The position numbers and the translations under genes were made by a program. The notes beneath the pieces are model-generated. The model was not told the DNA's origin and ran no database searches. It worked only from the letters and a program-made list of their open reading frames with translations. 64,000 bases of DNA from Dicyema japonicum (Eukaryota; Dicyemida; Rhombozoa; Dicyemidae): NCBI GenBank assembly GCA_011109175.1, contig RDEW01000020.1, forward strand, positions 62,001 to 126,000, in the 5' to 3' direction. Of this stretch, positions 50,600 through 61,895 are shown piece after piece. Within the stretch, counting starts at the first letter, position 1. Each line of letters opens with the position of its first letter.

Positions 50600-51535
50600 T
50601 AAGAGCCATTAACTAAAGAGGAAAGCCAAGATTTGGGGTCGTCTATATCGGGGCACTCTCATGAGACACCGTATGTCTCTTCTCCGTAAAAAGCCCCAAT
50701 TACAATGCGAGTTTCCACAAGAATGTAATAAATCACCGATTCTTCTCGTTTTTCTTTCGTATTCGTCATCAATTTCAGATGCTAAATCCAATCCATGTGC
50801 TTCAATTTAGTTTCGTTTATAATTAGAACTTCCATCTGGATCGTGCTGGCTATAGCAACCAGCACTGAGGCCCGTTTCCGAAGAGAACGGGCATTAATCA
50901 GGGTTATCCTGACTACTTCTGGTTTTTTCGGTGGCTGCCCTCTCTTCTTAAGAGCACCACTCTCTTCTCTGTGTTGAAGCTTCTACTGTTTCTTTTTTAG
51001 AAGGTTTCTTATTATATGTCGTATTCCAGCCAGTCTGCCCATACATTCTAAACTCTGACTTTAATTTCTTATTCGTTCCAGTTTTGGAAACTTCACTTTC
51101 TCCATTATGGGCATTTTCTCGTTTTAGAAATAATTTTCCATTCGATTCTTTCCTTTTTTGGTCAATTTTGTTTTTCTTCGCAATGTTAGCTTCAACAGCC
51201 TTGGGGCATCTTCCATAATTTAGTTTCGTTTATAATTAGAACTTCCATCTGGATCGTGCTGGCTATAGCAACCAGCACTGAGGCCCGTTTCCAAAGAGAA
51301 CGGGCATTAATCAGGGTTATCCTGACTACTTCTGGTTTTTTTTCGGTGGCTGCCCTCTCTTCTCTGTATTGAAGCTTCTACTGTTTTATATGTCCTATTC
51401 CAGCCAGTTTTAATTTCTTATTCGTTCCAATTTGGAAACTTCACTTTCTCCATTATGGGCATTTTCTCGTTTTAGAGATAATTTTCCATTCGATTCTTTC
51501 CTTTTTGGTCAATTTTGTTTTGTGTCGGCATGCAA
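50600..51535 (-). mobile_element. APE-type LINE, ORF2 start
   Basis: On the minus strand the text RITLINARSLRKRASVLVAI and IQMEVLIINETKL (about 50800-50930) is the first part of an APE endonuclease (typical 'N-RSL ... ETKL'). Before it comes a Lys/Thr-rich linker, and after it ETRIVIGAFYGEETYG-like text. The first endonuclease block is present twice, owing to the tandem duplication recorded separately. Frames are broken. Confidence 0.6.
50804..51530. repeat. Tandem segmental duplication, 413-bp period
   Basis: The segment beginning 'aatttagtttcgtttataat' at 50804 repeats from 51217 with few substitutions ('gatcgtgctggctatagcaa', 'gcattaatcagggttatcct'). The second unit has several internal deletions and ends near 51530. 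It duplicates the LINE ORF1/ORF2 junction region. Confidence 0.9.
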
Positions 51536-51580
51536 AAAGAGTTCAACCTATAAGGTTGTTTTGTGTAAAAGATGAAATAC

Positions 51581-51925
51581 ATTAGTCTCTCGAATCCGAT
51601 AATTCTCAAATCCGCCAGATTTTTTAATAAATCCACCATGTCTCTTAATTTTAAATATTTTTTAAAATAATTTTATAGGTAAATAATAAATAAATAACTT
51701 ATTAAAACGTTGTCATTGTTTATTGCTGTTTTCATGAAACGTAACTGTACAAGATTAAAAAACAAAAAAAAATTGCCATTTTAAAGTTTATTGAATCGAA
51801 TATTGAGACTTTCTTGCATTAATTAAATTATTAAATTTTTATTGGTGTTAATTTTTTGACAGAACTTCGGTTTTTGGAACAACCTCAGTTTTTGGAACAC
51901 TGTGTTCCAAATCGAGGTCAGACTG
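51581..51925. mobile_element. Short non-autonomous pogo-like element (MITE)
   Basis: The right end 'atcgaggtcagactg' followed by TA matches the end of the decayed pogo element at 41506. The left end near 51581 ('attagtctctcgaatccgat') is a plausible but imperfect inverted partner. The interior is AT-rich and non-coding. Confidence 0.45.
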
Positions 51926-52869
51926 TACTTATTTGGTATAATTCTGTCCTTGTGTAATTTATATTTCCAATTTTTTTGAAGCCGTTGGTCGGGAGCCGTT
52001 GGTCCAATGACGGCTGAGTTCTTGCGAGAACTCGGAGGATTGCTTGCCAGAAAGAAAAGGGATCAACGAGAAGGGTTATGAAGACAAAAGATTGGAATAG
52101 CCATACTCCGAGGGAACTCGTTCGCAATCCACGAAGCAGGCTTCCTCAACTGACATTTGTTTAATTGTTAAAAAATTTTTTTTGAATCTAATCAAAAATA
52201 ATAGTGATTCCCGACAACTTAAAACTATGGATGAACTTCTAAGCCAGGGTTTTCCTTGTGGGCGATATGAAATTTCAGGTGGGCGTTTTTGAGATATGAA
52301 GCCTTCTGATTGGTGGTGAACCCATAATATGACATTGGATATGGAAAATAATCAACGTTCAATTTTGAAAAATACGAAATTTAATGCAAAACGAGATGAG
52401 TATATACTCGTATTTAATTTTTTTCAAAGGCAGATTAGGAATTGCTTTTGACCTGGAAACCGATACAACGTAAATATCAATTTTTAAATGTGAATCAAAG
52501 CTATTATAATTTAATTATAGTTGCATACCCAACTGATGAGGACCTTCATGGTTGGTTTTATCGCTGTTTTATTTCTTAGTTTAAACAGTAGGGACTCGAT
52601 GTTATGCTAAGTCATTGGTTGGTTAATCGACAGCATCTGTTAGCTAAATTTACTAAAGGTCACCTACATGACTCTCTCACTACAGTTATTTTGTCTGTAA
52701 ACAAAATCAAATAGTCTTTTCTACAGCTGTGTGTTAACAATGAAGATGTTGTACGACTGTTTATGCACACTTAATTGATATTAAAGGGGGACTGTCTGGT
52801 GCGGATATTCTCTCTCTTTACCAGTCTAGTAGAGTTTCTCTAATTGTCGAACGATAAACTTGGTCAGGT
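51926..52869. other. No gene recognised
   Basis: The 69-codon minus-strand frame at 51918-52127 is not recognised. The remainder is AT-rich without a supported feature. Confidence 0.4.
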
Positions 52870-54086
52870 ACTAATAATAAAAACACCAGAGACCACGGTT
52901 ACACAAACTAGCTAATCTCGTGATCCCAGCACGCTCTAGCAGGGACCTCATCTTGGCCCGATGCTTTTTCCTCGACCCCACACAAGCATGTATCGGTCGA
53001 GTGACTGGACCTTAGCAGTCACGACGGTGCGTTCCATGGTTCATTCTTATCAAGGTTTCAAGATGCATTGGTGGCTAGAACTCTCCAGAAATCCAGAGTT
53101 CCTTGATTTTGGAGGCTCTTTCCCGGCTAGCCTCGATCTTCAAGACCAAGAGATGAATGGGCACCATATACCACATGCATAAGAGATTCATGGTTCAATG
53201 ATTTTTTTATATACAGTGCTCAAAACAGAATGCTTTTTTATTTTTTTTATTTTTATTGAACCAAAAAACCATCTTCATATCCAAAATAAACAAAATTCAG
53301 GTTATCCCAGCCTCCCTCAACAGTCTCAGCATCTTTCCTCGGTGTTCCGACTACGTTCCTGCGCATTTCCGATATGGACAGGGTCCGCATACTTGAGTCT
53401 TTAGCAGAATCCTTTTCGATTTTCCATAAACCTGTGAGGCATTTCAGAACATTAGTTTTCTTTTCGCATTTCGTAATTACGTTTTCAACGTGGAGGAGAA
53501 TGACATATGCATGTCAAAAGTCACCCCAAAGATCTTTTGAGATTTTCTGAAATGAATAGCTTCATTGTTTGCCTTCAGTTCCACCGTCCGTCTTCCCAGT
53601 CTCTTGTCTGAAGTGAATAGGGTTGTGACGGACTTTTCATTATTGGCAGTTAGGCGATTCTTTGATAGCCATTCTTCAAGACGGTCCAGATTTTCTTGCA
53701 GTCTCGAAGAGGCAATTTTGATGTCCTGATCGCGTGACGCAATGACGATGTCGTCGGCATAAGTTAGAATATTATCATTTTAGGAGTCTGGATTGGGTAG
53801 GTCCGCCATGAATAAGTTGAATAAAACTGGAGACAAAGGGGATCCTTGGGAAACCCCATTAGGGAGAAGCCGTGAAATAGACCTTGACTGGCCAATGCAG
53901 ACTCGTCTCCTCCGACCAGAGTTTGAGCTTTCCAGGAACTTTTGTTTGGAAAATTTTCCAAGTAAGAATTTTTGAAACAGAGTCAAAAACTTTGTGGGCA
54001 TCTATGGAGCCAAGTACAGTCTTCATGTGTTGGACACAGAATCAAAAGCTTTGTGGACGTCTATGGAGCAAAGTATAGTCTTCATG
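52870..54086 (-). mobile_element. Jockey/CR1-like LINE, 3' half
   Basis: Reading downwards from 54086: DAHKVFDSVSK-like motif A (present twice, at 53980-54026 and 54039-54086), RSISRLLPNGVSQGSPLSPV (motif B), LFNLFMADLPNPDS, YADDIVIASRDQD (motif C, intact), NEKSVTTLFTSDKRLGRRTV and then the 3' end with 'ctcgtgatcccagc' and an AT-rich tail near 52870. It is close in sequence to the copy at 840-1620. Frames break several times downstream of motif C. Confidence 0.82.
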
Positions 54087-54153
54087 ACTTAAAACATTTG
54101 AATAACTAACAATTTATTAAAACATATATAAAATAATTTTATTAAATGGTCAC

Positions 54154-54483
54154 TTATTTTGAACGAAAGCCGTACTTTTTTTTAATAAAAGAAAATTTTT
54201 TCGAGAGAATTTTTTCGTCACTGTTATACTGAGTTTTACTCATTAAAGTCCATTTTGACTTGACTGGGTTTGGCTGATATTGCGAATAACTACGATTTAA
54301 TGATTCCCGCTTGTTATTCTGAATGTACATCTTCATACCAATTTCATTAAGACGGTAATAGTCGGGATTGAAAAACATTTTGATTCTAATTCTCTCCTCA
54401 TCTGAGAAGTCTAGGCATGAGCACTTCCCGGTCCTGTACTCGCATAGTTTTTTTGAGTAGCACTCATAAATAGTACGGTCCAT
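54154..54483 (-). CDS. Hypothetical basic protein
   Basis: A 109-codon minus-strand frame starts with an ATG at 54483 (MDRTIYECYSKKLCEYRTGK) and ends KKYGFRSK. It has four Cys in the first 25 residues, an acidic DFSDEERIRIKM helix and a very basic C-terminus. It does not resemble the retroelement proteins in the window and has a natural start and stop. I do not recognise the family. It may be a single-exon gene or a last exon. Confidence 0.4.
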   Translation of the reverse strand: MDRTIYECYSKKLCEYRTGKCSCLDFSDEERIRIKMFFNPDYYRLNEIGMKMYIQNNKRESLNRSYSQYQPNPVKSKWTLMSKTQYNSDEKILSKKFSFIKKKYGFRSK

Positions 54484-54486
54484 TCA

Positions 54487-56555
54487 GTGTTATTTACGCG
54501 GATTCGCGGTATTCTCACTTACAAAGGAATCGTGTTCTTGCGGGTATTTGATTGCTTCACATTAAGCTATGACTTTTCAGTAATAGGATATACGCTTTTT
54601 TGAACTTCAGACAATATTAAGTTCAAATTGTCTGAAAATGAATACCCACGTGGACGTATTTCTCGATTGGGTGAAGAGTCGGGGATGGGGTCACTTACCA
54701 TTACTTATTTTTCTTGATGGTCTTTTTGTTGCTGACATCGATGAAACAAAGGGACTTGGTCCATGTGGATAATCCGACTTCCTTGTGTGGATGCACGATG
54801 GGGTCACTTAATTAGCTGTCATTACATACTTTGGTGGTCTTTTTGTTAGTAAATGGATAAAACGTGGAACTCTTCTTAGTAGAAAATTCTTCCTTGCCTG
54901 GTATTGTGCTTAATTGGCTTATAATCACTCAATTTTTTACGATCATCGCTGAAACCTTATATGCCACGGTGCACTGGATGTCACCTCAGTCGGGCGGATC
55001 TGATGACGCCAGATCCTGAGTGAGTTACCGTCATTGTAAGATTGGAGAGGGAGAGGCCATCGACGCGGGTGTTGTTTCAGGTGAGGTATCTACGGCTTCC
55101 CATTTGAAGAGAGTTGTCAGGTCTTTTGTACAAACAATTTATTAAGGCAGACTTAGCAGAAATCTCGGGGATTCTCAATCTGTTTTTTGATAGCAAAAAA
55201 GAAGTGACAGCCACAATGAACGGTTGATTGAGAGCTCCTACAATCTCACTTATCGTTTGTACCAAAATCTGTGTTGAGTACATGACATTGGCATGGAGAA
55301 TGTGAGGTCATATTATTAAAATCTTAAACATAGAAGTCATTAGAAAAGTTTATCTAAATTAGGGAACCACAATATAAGGAAAGGAGGTCTATGGACTCAT
55401 ATGATGTCAATTTTCCCAGCAATGAGCGATTTCACTATCTAATGATTAAGAAACACTGAATAAGTCGAACTCATCAGATCCCCGAGAATAAAGATGTAGA
55501 AGAAAACCAGAATTTTATTTTCTACAAGTTAATAATCTTGTTTTATGACATGACAAAGAGAAAGTCAATACATCAGAGGTTGGTTCAACAATTCGATCCT
55601 CGTCTATCGGGAAATGAATAACTCGTCGTTTTGGCATCAGACAACATCTTCGTTTATTAGCTGAAACTCCTGGGACCATCTGCAACGGAAGTATAACTCG
55701 AATATCGATACACGAAAATAACGAAATCCTTGATAAAACAAGCCACCTAACTTTCAATCCTCATACCGTCTGGTCTTCATCATCTGTTGGTTGTCAAGTG
55801 ATTCGGAAAAACGGGTCTTTCAAAAGATATGTCTTACAATTGCTCTTCCATTTTCAACATGGTTTCCATGCGTGGTACTCAATCATAACTCACTTAACGA
55901 AACTTATTTATTTCACTTCATACAGCCTAAATAATCTCTTAATTTAGATAGTAACTCTTGTCCTCTTTCTTGTGGTTCTGGGGTTATAAATCAAATCAAT
56001 TCGCCTTGGTCGCTACAGGGGCCATATTTTTTTCTGTCCCGGCCACCTTCAATTTCTCCACCATACTGGATCATATTGATTTAGATCAAGGAGCGGACCT
56101 GGAAATTTCTTCCTTTTACTGGGTCCCCGGAGGATTGGTGCTAAGTCAAAAAGGTTAGTTAGTTACGATGATGGCTTGTGCCATGATTCTACAAATTCTT
56201 TGTCGACATGTGTCACACCTTTTATGTGCATGAACTAAACGACTGTCTAAAGAAACATTGAATACGCTAAGGATTCAGGTTAAAAATCTGTCGAGCTAAA
56301 ATCTTACATCGGGTTTTGCCAATGGTAGTCAGTCGCTACTCCCGAAGACCGTCAGAGTTTGACTCACACGCCTACAGTGTGGAACAATCTATCTCTGATG
56401 GAAGAGAAGTTAGAGATCTCTTTACTTTCCTTGGACTACAAGACTCGTGAGAAAATGGAAAATTTTTTGGAGCGACCAGTTTTAGTGACGAGTTGTCTTA
56501 TGGTTTCCAGGTTCTTACAAATTACCGATGTTGGGATTAATAATTTAAATTTACG
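54487..56555. other. No gene recognised
   Basis: Several short frames (60-80 codons) on both strands, none with a family match. The text DLDQGADLEISSFYWVPGG at 56080-56140 is protein-like but isolated. Confidence 0.35.
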
Positions 56556-56556
56556 A

Positions 56557-56904
56557 TTAATATTCTCGAGAACAACTTTTATTACAGCCATGATGGATTT
56601 TATAGATTTTCCACAAATCCCATTTGCGTAGATCATTGTACAACAAATCCATACGGACTAGATTGTCCACTTGTGGACCAAGGATTCCTGACGTCTCAAC
56701 AGCAAATGGGACAAACAGGTGATCCTTCGAAATGCCTCGGTATTTCCTTCTCTTCTGATCCTCGGATAGCTTAGAAGCATTCCCTAGATCCGAGACTGAA
56801 ACGGCCAAATTTTTTGGAGCGTAAATTTCTGATAACCTCCATTCATGATAAAGTGGGTTTTCCTCACTCCAAATGTCAGATTTAATATCGTGGCAATAAA
56901 CCAC
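56557..56904 (-). mobile_element. LINE C-terminal fragment
   Basis: A 115-codon minus-strand frame holds KYRGISKDHLFVPFAVETSG followed by ILGPQVDNLV. 'FVPFAVET.G..GP' is a recurring signature in the C-terminal region of APE-type LINE ORF2 proteins. No other domain is seen nearby, so the copy is short. Confidence 0.55.
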
Positions 56905-57098
56905 ATAAACCCAATTACAAGTAAATTAACGATTAAATAGAAGCATCCACACACACTAAGAAACTAGATTTATATCACAGGTCAATTCTTGTATACCACG
57001 TGGTTAATTGGTGGAAAAGTTAAGGTAACTCCATTGCACGAAACGCCCACTTGGTTTCATGGTGGATAAAAGCCTTTCTTCCTTCCTATCGTAAGCAT

Positions 57099-57232
57099 GC
57101 ACGAGGCGACGGACATAACCGGAAACCATAAGTTATGAACAAAGAAAGGAAGTATCGAATGCACGAGGTGAAGACATAACCGGAAACCATAAGTTATGAA
57201 ACAAAGAAGGGAAGTATCGAAGGCACGAAATA
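57099..57232. repeat. 62-bp tandem repeat, two units plus start of a third
   Basis: Units start at 57099, 57161 and 57223 with 'gcacga', each containing 'acataaccggaaaccataag' and 'ggaagtatcgaa'. They differ by a few substitutions. The array lies about 300 bp upstream of the PNPLA gene. Confidence 0.9.
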
Positions 57233-57525
57233 TCCAGACACACATCCCACCAGCCTCATATGTTGCTAACAAGTCTTTAGCGTTGTAAATCTCACTAAAA
57301 TCGACAACTAACGTAATAATGACATTTCCAAGCAAATTTATCAATTATCGATTTATGTCTATAATTAGACACAATCACATTAAATATATTTTTTATATAA
57401 ACAAAAAACCAAAATTAAAGAATTAATATTAATAATTAAATTTCATGTAAATTAATGACACACCTTTCGTGTTATCACGCCACATTAAAGCGCATTTAAG
57501 GCAATAAAACTACGTAATTGTAGAC

Positions 57526-58586
57526 ATGAGTGAAAGGGATGTGAGTATTTCTTTTGCTGGCTGTGGATTTCTTGGTCTTTACCACGTTGGCGCAGTCAGA
57601 TGTATTCAAGAAAACGCACCTAATTTGCTGGAAGGAAAATTTCTTGGCTGTTCAGTGGGAGGACTCATATCGACCTCAATAATTATTGGATGTTCTCTTG
57701 ACCGTACTTCAAATATGATCCTCGAATTCTCTTCCAATGCTCGTTCAAGATTCCTTGGACCCTTTCATCCGTTTTTCAACCCTTCAAAGATCCTCAAACG
57801 GATCATCACGGATATACTTCCCCCAAATGCCTACCAACTCTGCACAAATCGTTTGTATTTGTCTCTTACCCGTGTAACTGATGGATCTAATGTCATTGTC
57901 AGCGAATTTACCTCCAATAAAGAGCTCACTGATGCTCTGTTGTGTTCTTGCCACATTCCAATCTTCTCTGGACTGGTCCCACCAAAATTCAGAGGTGTTT
58001 TCTACGTCGATGGATTTCTTTCGAACAACCTCTTGTCTTTTGGAGACGACACAATTACAGTGTCTCCTTTTTGTGGGTCAGTGGATATTTGCCCCAAGGA
58101 TTGTTGTGAAATGCCCTTTGATTCCTTTTTGGGGACGACTCCCATGCAATTTTCCCTTTTCAACTTTTTACGTCTCATAAATGTTGTGTATCCACCCTCT
58201 TCTGTCTCGTTTGAGAACCTTGCCCGTCAAGGATACCACGATGCTCTTCGTTTCTTGACCTCTTCTCAGTCCTGCTTCAGTCCTTTGCTTAGTCCAGCTT
58301 GTCCGTGCTGTATTCACGCTCACTACACTCCACTGACCAAGGAAAAGTCTCCTATATTGCTTTACACACGTGTTCTGTCGAGCGTTGTTTTTTTGCCATT
58401 GCAATTACTACTGTCTTGCTTATGAGGTTCGTCGCTTACTGCCCTGATCTCTTTGTGGATTTGAGAATTGTTGTTGGTTCGATTCATAGAGGATCTAAAA
58501 GAAAGTTGAAGAGATCTGTGAGCAAAATGACCCCTGATGACTCGTATTTCTACTTCAAACGAGTGAGATTCATCTTAAAGACTTAA
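57526..58586 (+). CDS. Patatin-like phospholipase, ATGL/PNPLA2-like
   Basis: The frame from the ATG at 57526 matches the patatin domain of animal ATGL-type lipases, which start the breakdown of stored triacylglycerol at lipid droplets. Motifs in order: SISFAGCGFLGLYHVGA (oxyanion loop), GCSVG with the nucleophile Ser43, RFLGPFHPFFNPSKIL, LSLTRVTDGSNVIVSEF, and YVDGF with catalytic Asp162. The Ser-Asp spacing of 119 equals that of human PNPLA2. TITVSPFCGSVDICPKD and GYHDALRFL follow. The first frame ends at 58425. One base added in the T run near 58390 would carry it into a frame that ends at 58586 with a hydrophobic helix (FFAIAITTVLLM) and a basic tail, so the true end is probably 58586. One optional 24-nt in-frame intron lies near 58267. 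Confidence 0.9.
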
Positions 58587-58799
58587 CTTTATATTTTTAA
58601 ATTATATTTTTATTGACATGATTAGTATGAGTTAGTGTCACAGCTTGATGACGTTCATGATCGAATATGGTTTTTCCTACATTGTAGTCATTACTCCTTT
58701 TATTAATCACTGATTTTTTATTCACTTGTTTTTTGGAATAAAAAGTTATTTTCGTGCTATTTTTGATCCATGTAGTGATAATTTAATAAATTATAATTA

Positions 58800-59125
58800 A
58801 GCACTACCGCGTTGTCAATAGCACGTAAGATGCCTAGGTTTCGCTCGTGCAGAACACACACTTTATTTAAGTAAAGAACAGTTATTATAACTAATCGTAG
58901 AGGCAAAACAAGGAATGCTCTTCACTTATTTGTTTTTTTCTTTTTCTTGTGTGTATGTCCTTTTGACTATCCAGTTCCGCAGTGAATTTCCACTGATGAC
59001 GGCGTCACTCGTCAAGCCCTTTCCGCATCGTAGATGCGTGGAACCTTCCACCAAATTAACAGCAGCGAGAATCGAACCCGTGACTTAAGCCACTTTAGCC
59101 CGACACCTAACCACTATGTCCATGT
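58800..59125 (-). repeat. tRNA-derived SINE, family 1, copy 1
   Basis: On the minus strand, a tRNA-like head at about 59125-59055 has an A-box-like 'tagtggttaggtgtc' and a B box 'gggttcgattc'. The body contains 'cgagtgacgccgtcatcagt', 'cactgcggaactgg' and 'aggacatacacac' and ends near 58800. The head does not fold as a complete tRNA, so it is not called a tRNA gene. Confidence 0.75.
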
Positions 59126-59189
59126 ATTGAACAAACCAATTGTCCACTTTCTCTACCGGGGGACCTATCCCTGATGTCTTATCTGAGTG

Positions 59190-59510
59190 TTCATTTATTA
59201 TTTTTTTGCACCTTCAGAGGAGCCATATCAGTTATCGCTCTCCTCAGGCAGAACACACTTTTATTTTAAGCAAAGAACAGCTAATCGATGAGGGAGAATC
59301 AAGAAAAGCTCTTCACTTCCTTGTTTTCTTTTTCTTGGGTGTATGTCCTATATAAACGATCCGGTTCCGCAGTGAAATGTTCACTGATGACGGTGTCACT
59401 CGTCAAGCCATAGCATATGATGCGTGAATCCTTCAACCGAATCTATAGTATCGGGATTCGAACTAGCGTCCTTAAGGCCTCTTTCCTGCAACCGTTACAC
59501 TCATTAATTA
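59190..59510 (-). repeat. tRNA-derived SINE, family 1, copy 2
   Basis: Same structure and orientation as copy 1: a head with B box 'agttcgaatcccg'; a body with 'cgagtgacaccgtcatcagt', 'cactgcggaaccggat' and 'aggacatacacccaag'; and a tail 'ctgcctgaggagagcgataa'. The two copies are about 390 bp apart and moderately diverged, so they are independent insertions or an old tandem pair. Confidence 0.75.
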
Positions 59511-59519
59511 TTATTATTT

Positions 59520-60944
59520 TGTAAAACGCAATAAAAAGAAAGTTATCTCCTCGTCTCTGCAACAGCGTGGTTTACATGTTAGATTCTTCCAAGCTCTTCT
59601 TTTAAAAGCGATTTTTTTCGGAAAACGTATAGGTCGTCTGCATTTTAGAGTTTCTTATTTACAGTCACAAGATCTTCGTGAATTGCAAAAGGGGAGAGTA
59701 GCATGGAAGGTATTCACAGCTGCTCTGCAGATAAAACATTAATTTTATTTATCAATCTAGGATAAACCGAGAAATAAGTTAATTAGATGTATCAGGTTCG
59801 ACAGTTGCAGAAGAGACTTTCCGATATTACACACAAGTCCATCAGAACCAGACAAAGGGAACTAACGTCCAGTTATTGTAGTTTGGGTACCCTTCCAGTA
59901 GAGTGGGTGAGAACAAATGATCCCACTGGGAGCACGACGCCAATATTGCAAATAAGGGAAAAGAACAAACAAAAGGAAGGAAGAAAAATTTTTGATAAGT
60001 GATCAGCGATAAGATTCTAACCATAACCAGTGTTACAGGATTTTATGGGAATCGTGAGGACATTCAACCAACTTATTGAATACCTCAAAACTCACAAATG
60101 GGAAGACTCCGAGTCAGTTATTGAGAGTTGTTCAAGATACCTGTCCCCGTCGGTTTCAATCTCCCTATTTTCGGGCTGGGATCACTTGGATAGATGGGAA
60201 TTCTTTCTTTATTTATCCAGTGGCTCTGTTTCACTAAATAAACCCTTTTACACCACACGTGGCCTAACCATATAAAATGTAGTGCATAAAATCGTCCGAT
60301 CGTTCTAATACTACATATTCGGATTTACACTCAAACCGCATTCCAATTTGATAGCACTTCTCATAGATCTTTCGAGAAGGTTATCGATTAACGACCATCC
60401 CTAAAAATCATAGATTAGGAATAATTTAATGCTAGATATAAGTATATCAAGATGAAAGCGTATAAGGGATTTTTCTTGTCCCCATTTGTTTATAATATGA
60501 TTTTTGAAAGATACCTTCTGGCCTACATGTACTCCAAGTATTTCAGCGCCTCAGAGACCCCCTCAAAAAGAAAATGGCTTTTTCAAGGAATTCCCATTTC
60601 AGTGGAAACTCTCATTGACGCTGATTTTTTGCTAATGTTCTTGGTTGAATAAATTACATCATCAGTGTATATTAGCAATTCATGTGATCTGCTTTGGATA
60701 ATTTGTTCATCTTCGTCATCCTGACCCCGGTTTGGGAGAAAACGAATCTAGTAATAAATGTTGTCTGTTCTTTTGTCCTTGCATCCACCAAGCTCTTGAG
60801 ATAGTTTCATCCAAAAATAATGATTTTAGCCATACTTTCTGTAATATAGGATATTTGGGTAGTCTAAGGACGGAGTCTTAGTATCTTACTGAAGATTTTT
60901 CTAGAATGACTTTATTTCGAAAGACTGTAAGTGAAGACCGAAAC
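59520..60944. other. No firm gene
   Basis: Three plus-strand frames of 66-81 codons occur (59787, 60030, 60452). The last, with KRKWLFQGIPISVETLIDAD, might be a worn RT fragment, but the match is too weak to call. Confidence 0.35.
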
Positions 60945-61070
60945 TGACAAATACCTGATCCCAACACGTCCCAACAGAGCCCTCAACTCAATGTTCTTTC
61001 ATGAATTCACACAAACTTACCATGAATTGAGTTTTCGATCACTGTAAGGGGCTACTTCCACCATATTTTC
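60945..61070 (-). mobile_element. Jockey/CR1-like LINE 3'-end relic
   Basis: The sequence 'ctgatcccaacacg ... ctcaactcaatgttctttc ... cacacaaacttac' lines up with the 3' ends of the LINE copies near 870-960 and 52920-53000 ('gtgatcccagcacg ... cacacaagcatg'). No coding part is left. Confidence 0.45.
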
Positions 61071-61895
61071 TAACAATCTTCTGCTGAGATGTTTTCCGTC
61101 GAACCAATTTTATTTTTCATGTCTTGAATGTTGGTTTGCTCACAAGAGTGACAAAAAGGAGACCTATTCACAATCCCCAATGAGAGCACGAGGACAAAGC
61201 AGAGACTCTTCAAGTAGAATAATAACTCGGTCTGTGAAAACGGTTGACGGATAAGGATTGGTCATACGTCTAAATACGAAGCGAATTTGGGAGATGAACA
61301 ATTTAGCTTACTTCCTGGGGTGGCTTGTGAATGGTTGATATGCGAAAGAGGAGAGTTAAATATGACATAACCCGGAAAACAAGGCAATGCGATCGTGGAT
61401 GGTTTTTGATCTCTTGAAGTCAAGAGTCGGATGCAATGAAGTAAGCTGGATAGTGGGGGGTGCCCACAAAAGTGTGAAATAACAATTTCATGGTAAATTT
61501 CTTGAAAACAGGATTAAGACTTCGATTTGATAAGAGAATACACTAAGGATCTGAAGGATTAAATAGACTGACTGAAAAACAGAAAGTCACAGCTAAAAAC
61601 ACAAAGAATGTGTTGAATCGAACTAATTATGTGATCCAATTCCAGGGTTTGCAAAGAGTGGAACTCTTGCTGTACTTACAGGAGTCTGTAGCTCTTATCG
61701 GTGACCATGTTATCAATCTGATTGTTCTCTGCAATGACAGATAAAACAGGTGCTGATTTTATTGATTTCGGAATGATTAAAAAAGTTCTAGGAAATTATA
61801 TAACTGTTCAAAATTAAAAAAATAATTAAATTTATTTTATAAACATTATAATTTGTATAAATTCAATACTTCGTCGTTGTTGTTGCATCTTTTCT
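61071..61895. other. No gene recognised
   Basis: Nothing supported. The final part is AT-rich and precedes the UBF-like gene. Confidence 0.4.

Noticed and set aside
59050-59125. A functional tRNA gene on the minus strand
   Set aside because: A and B boxes are present, but no full cloverleaf could be drawn and the sequence continues into a body shared with other SINE copies.
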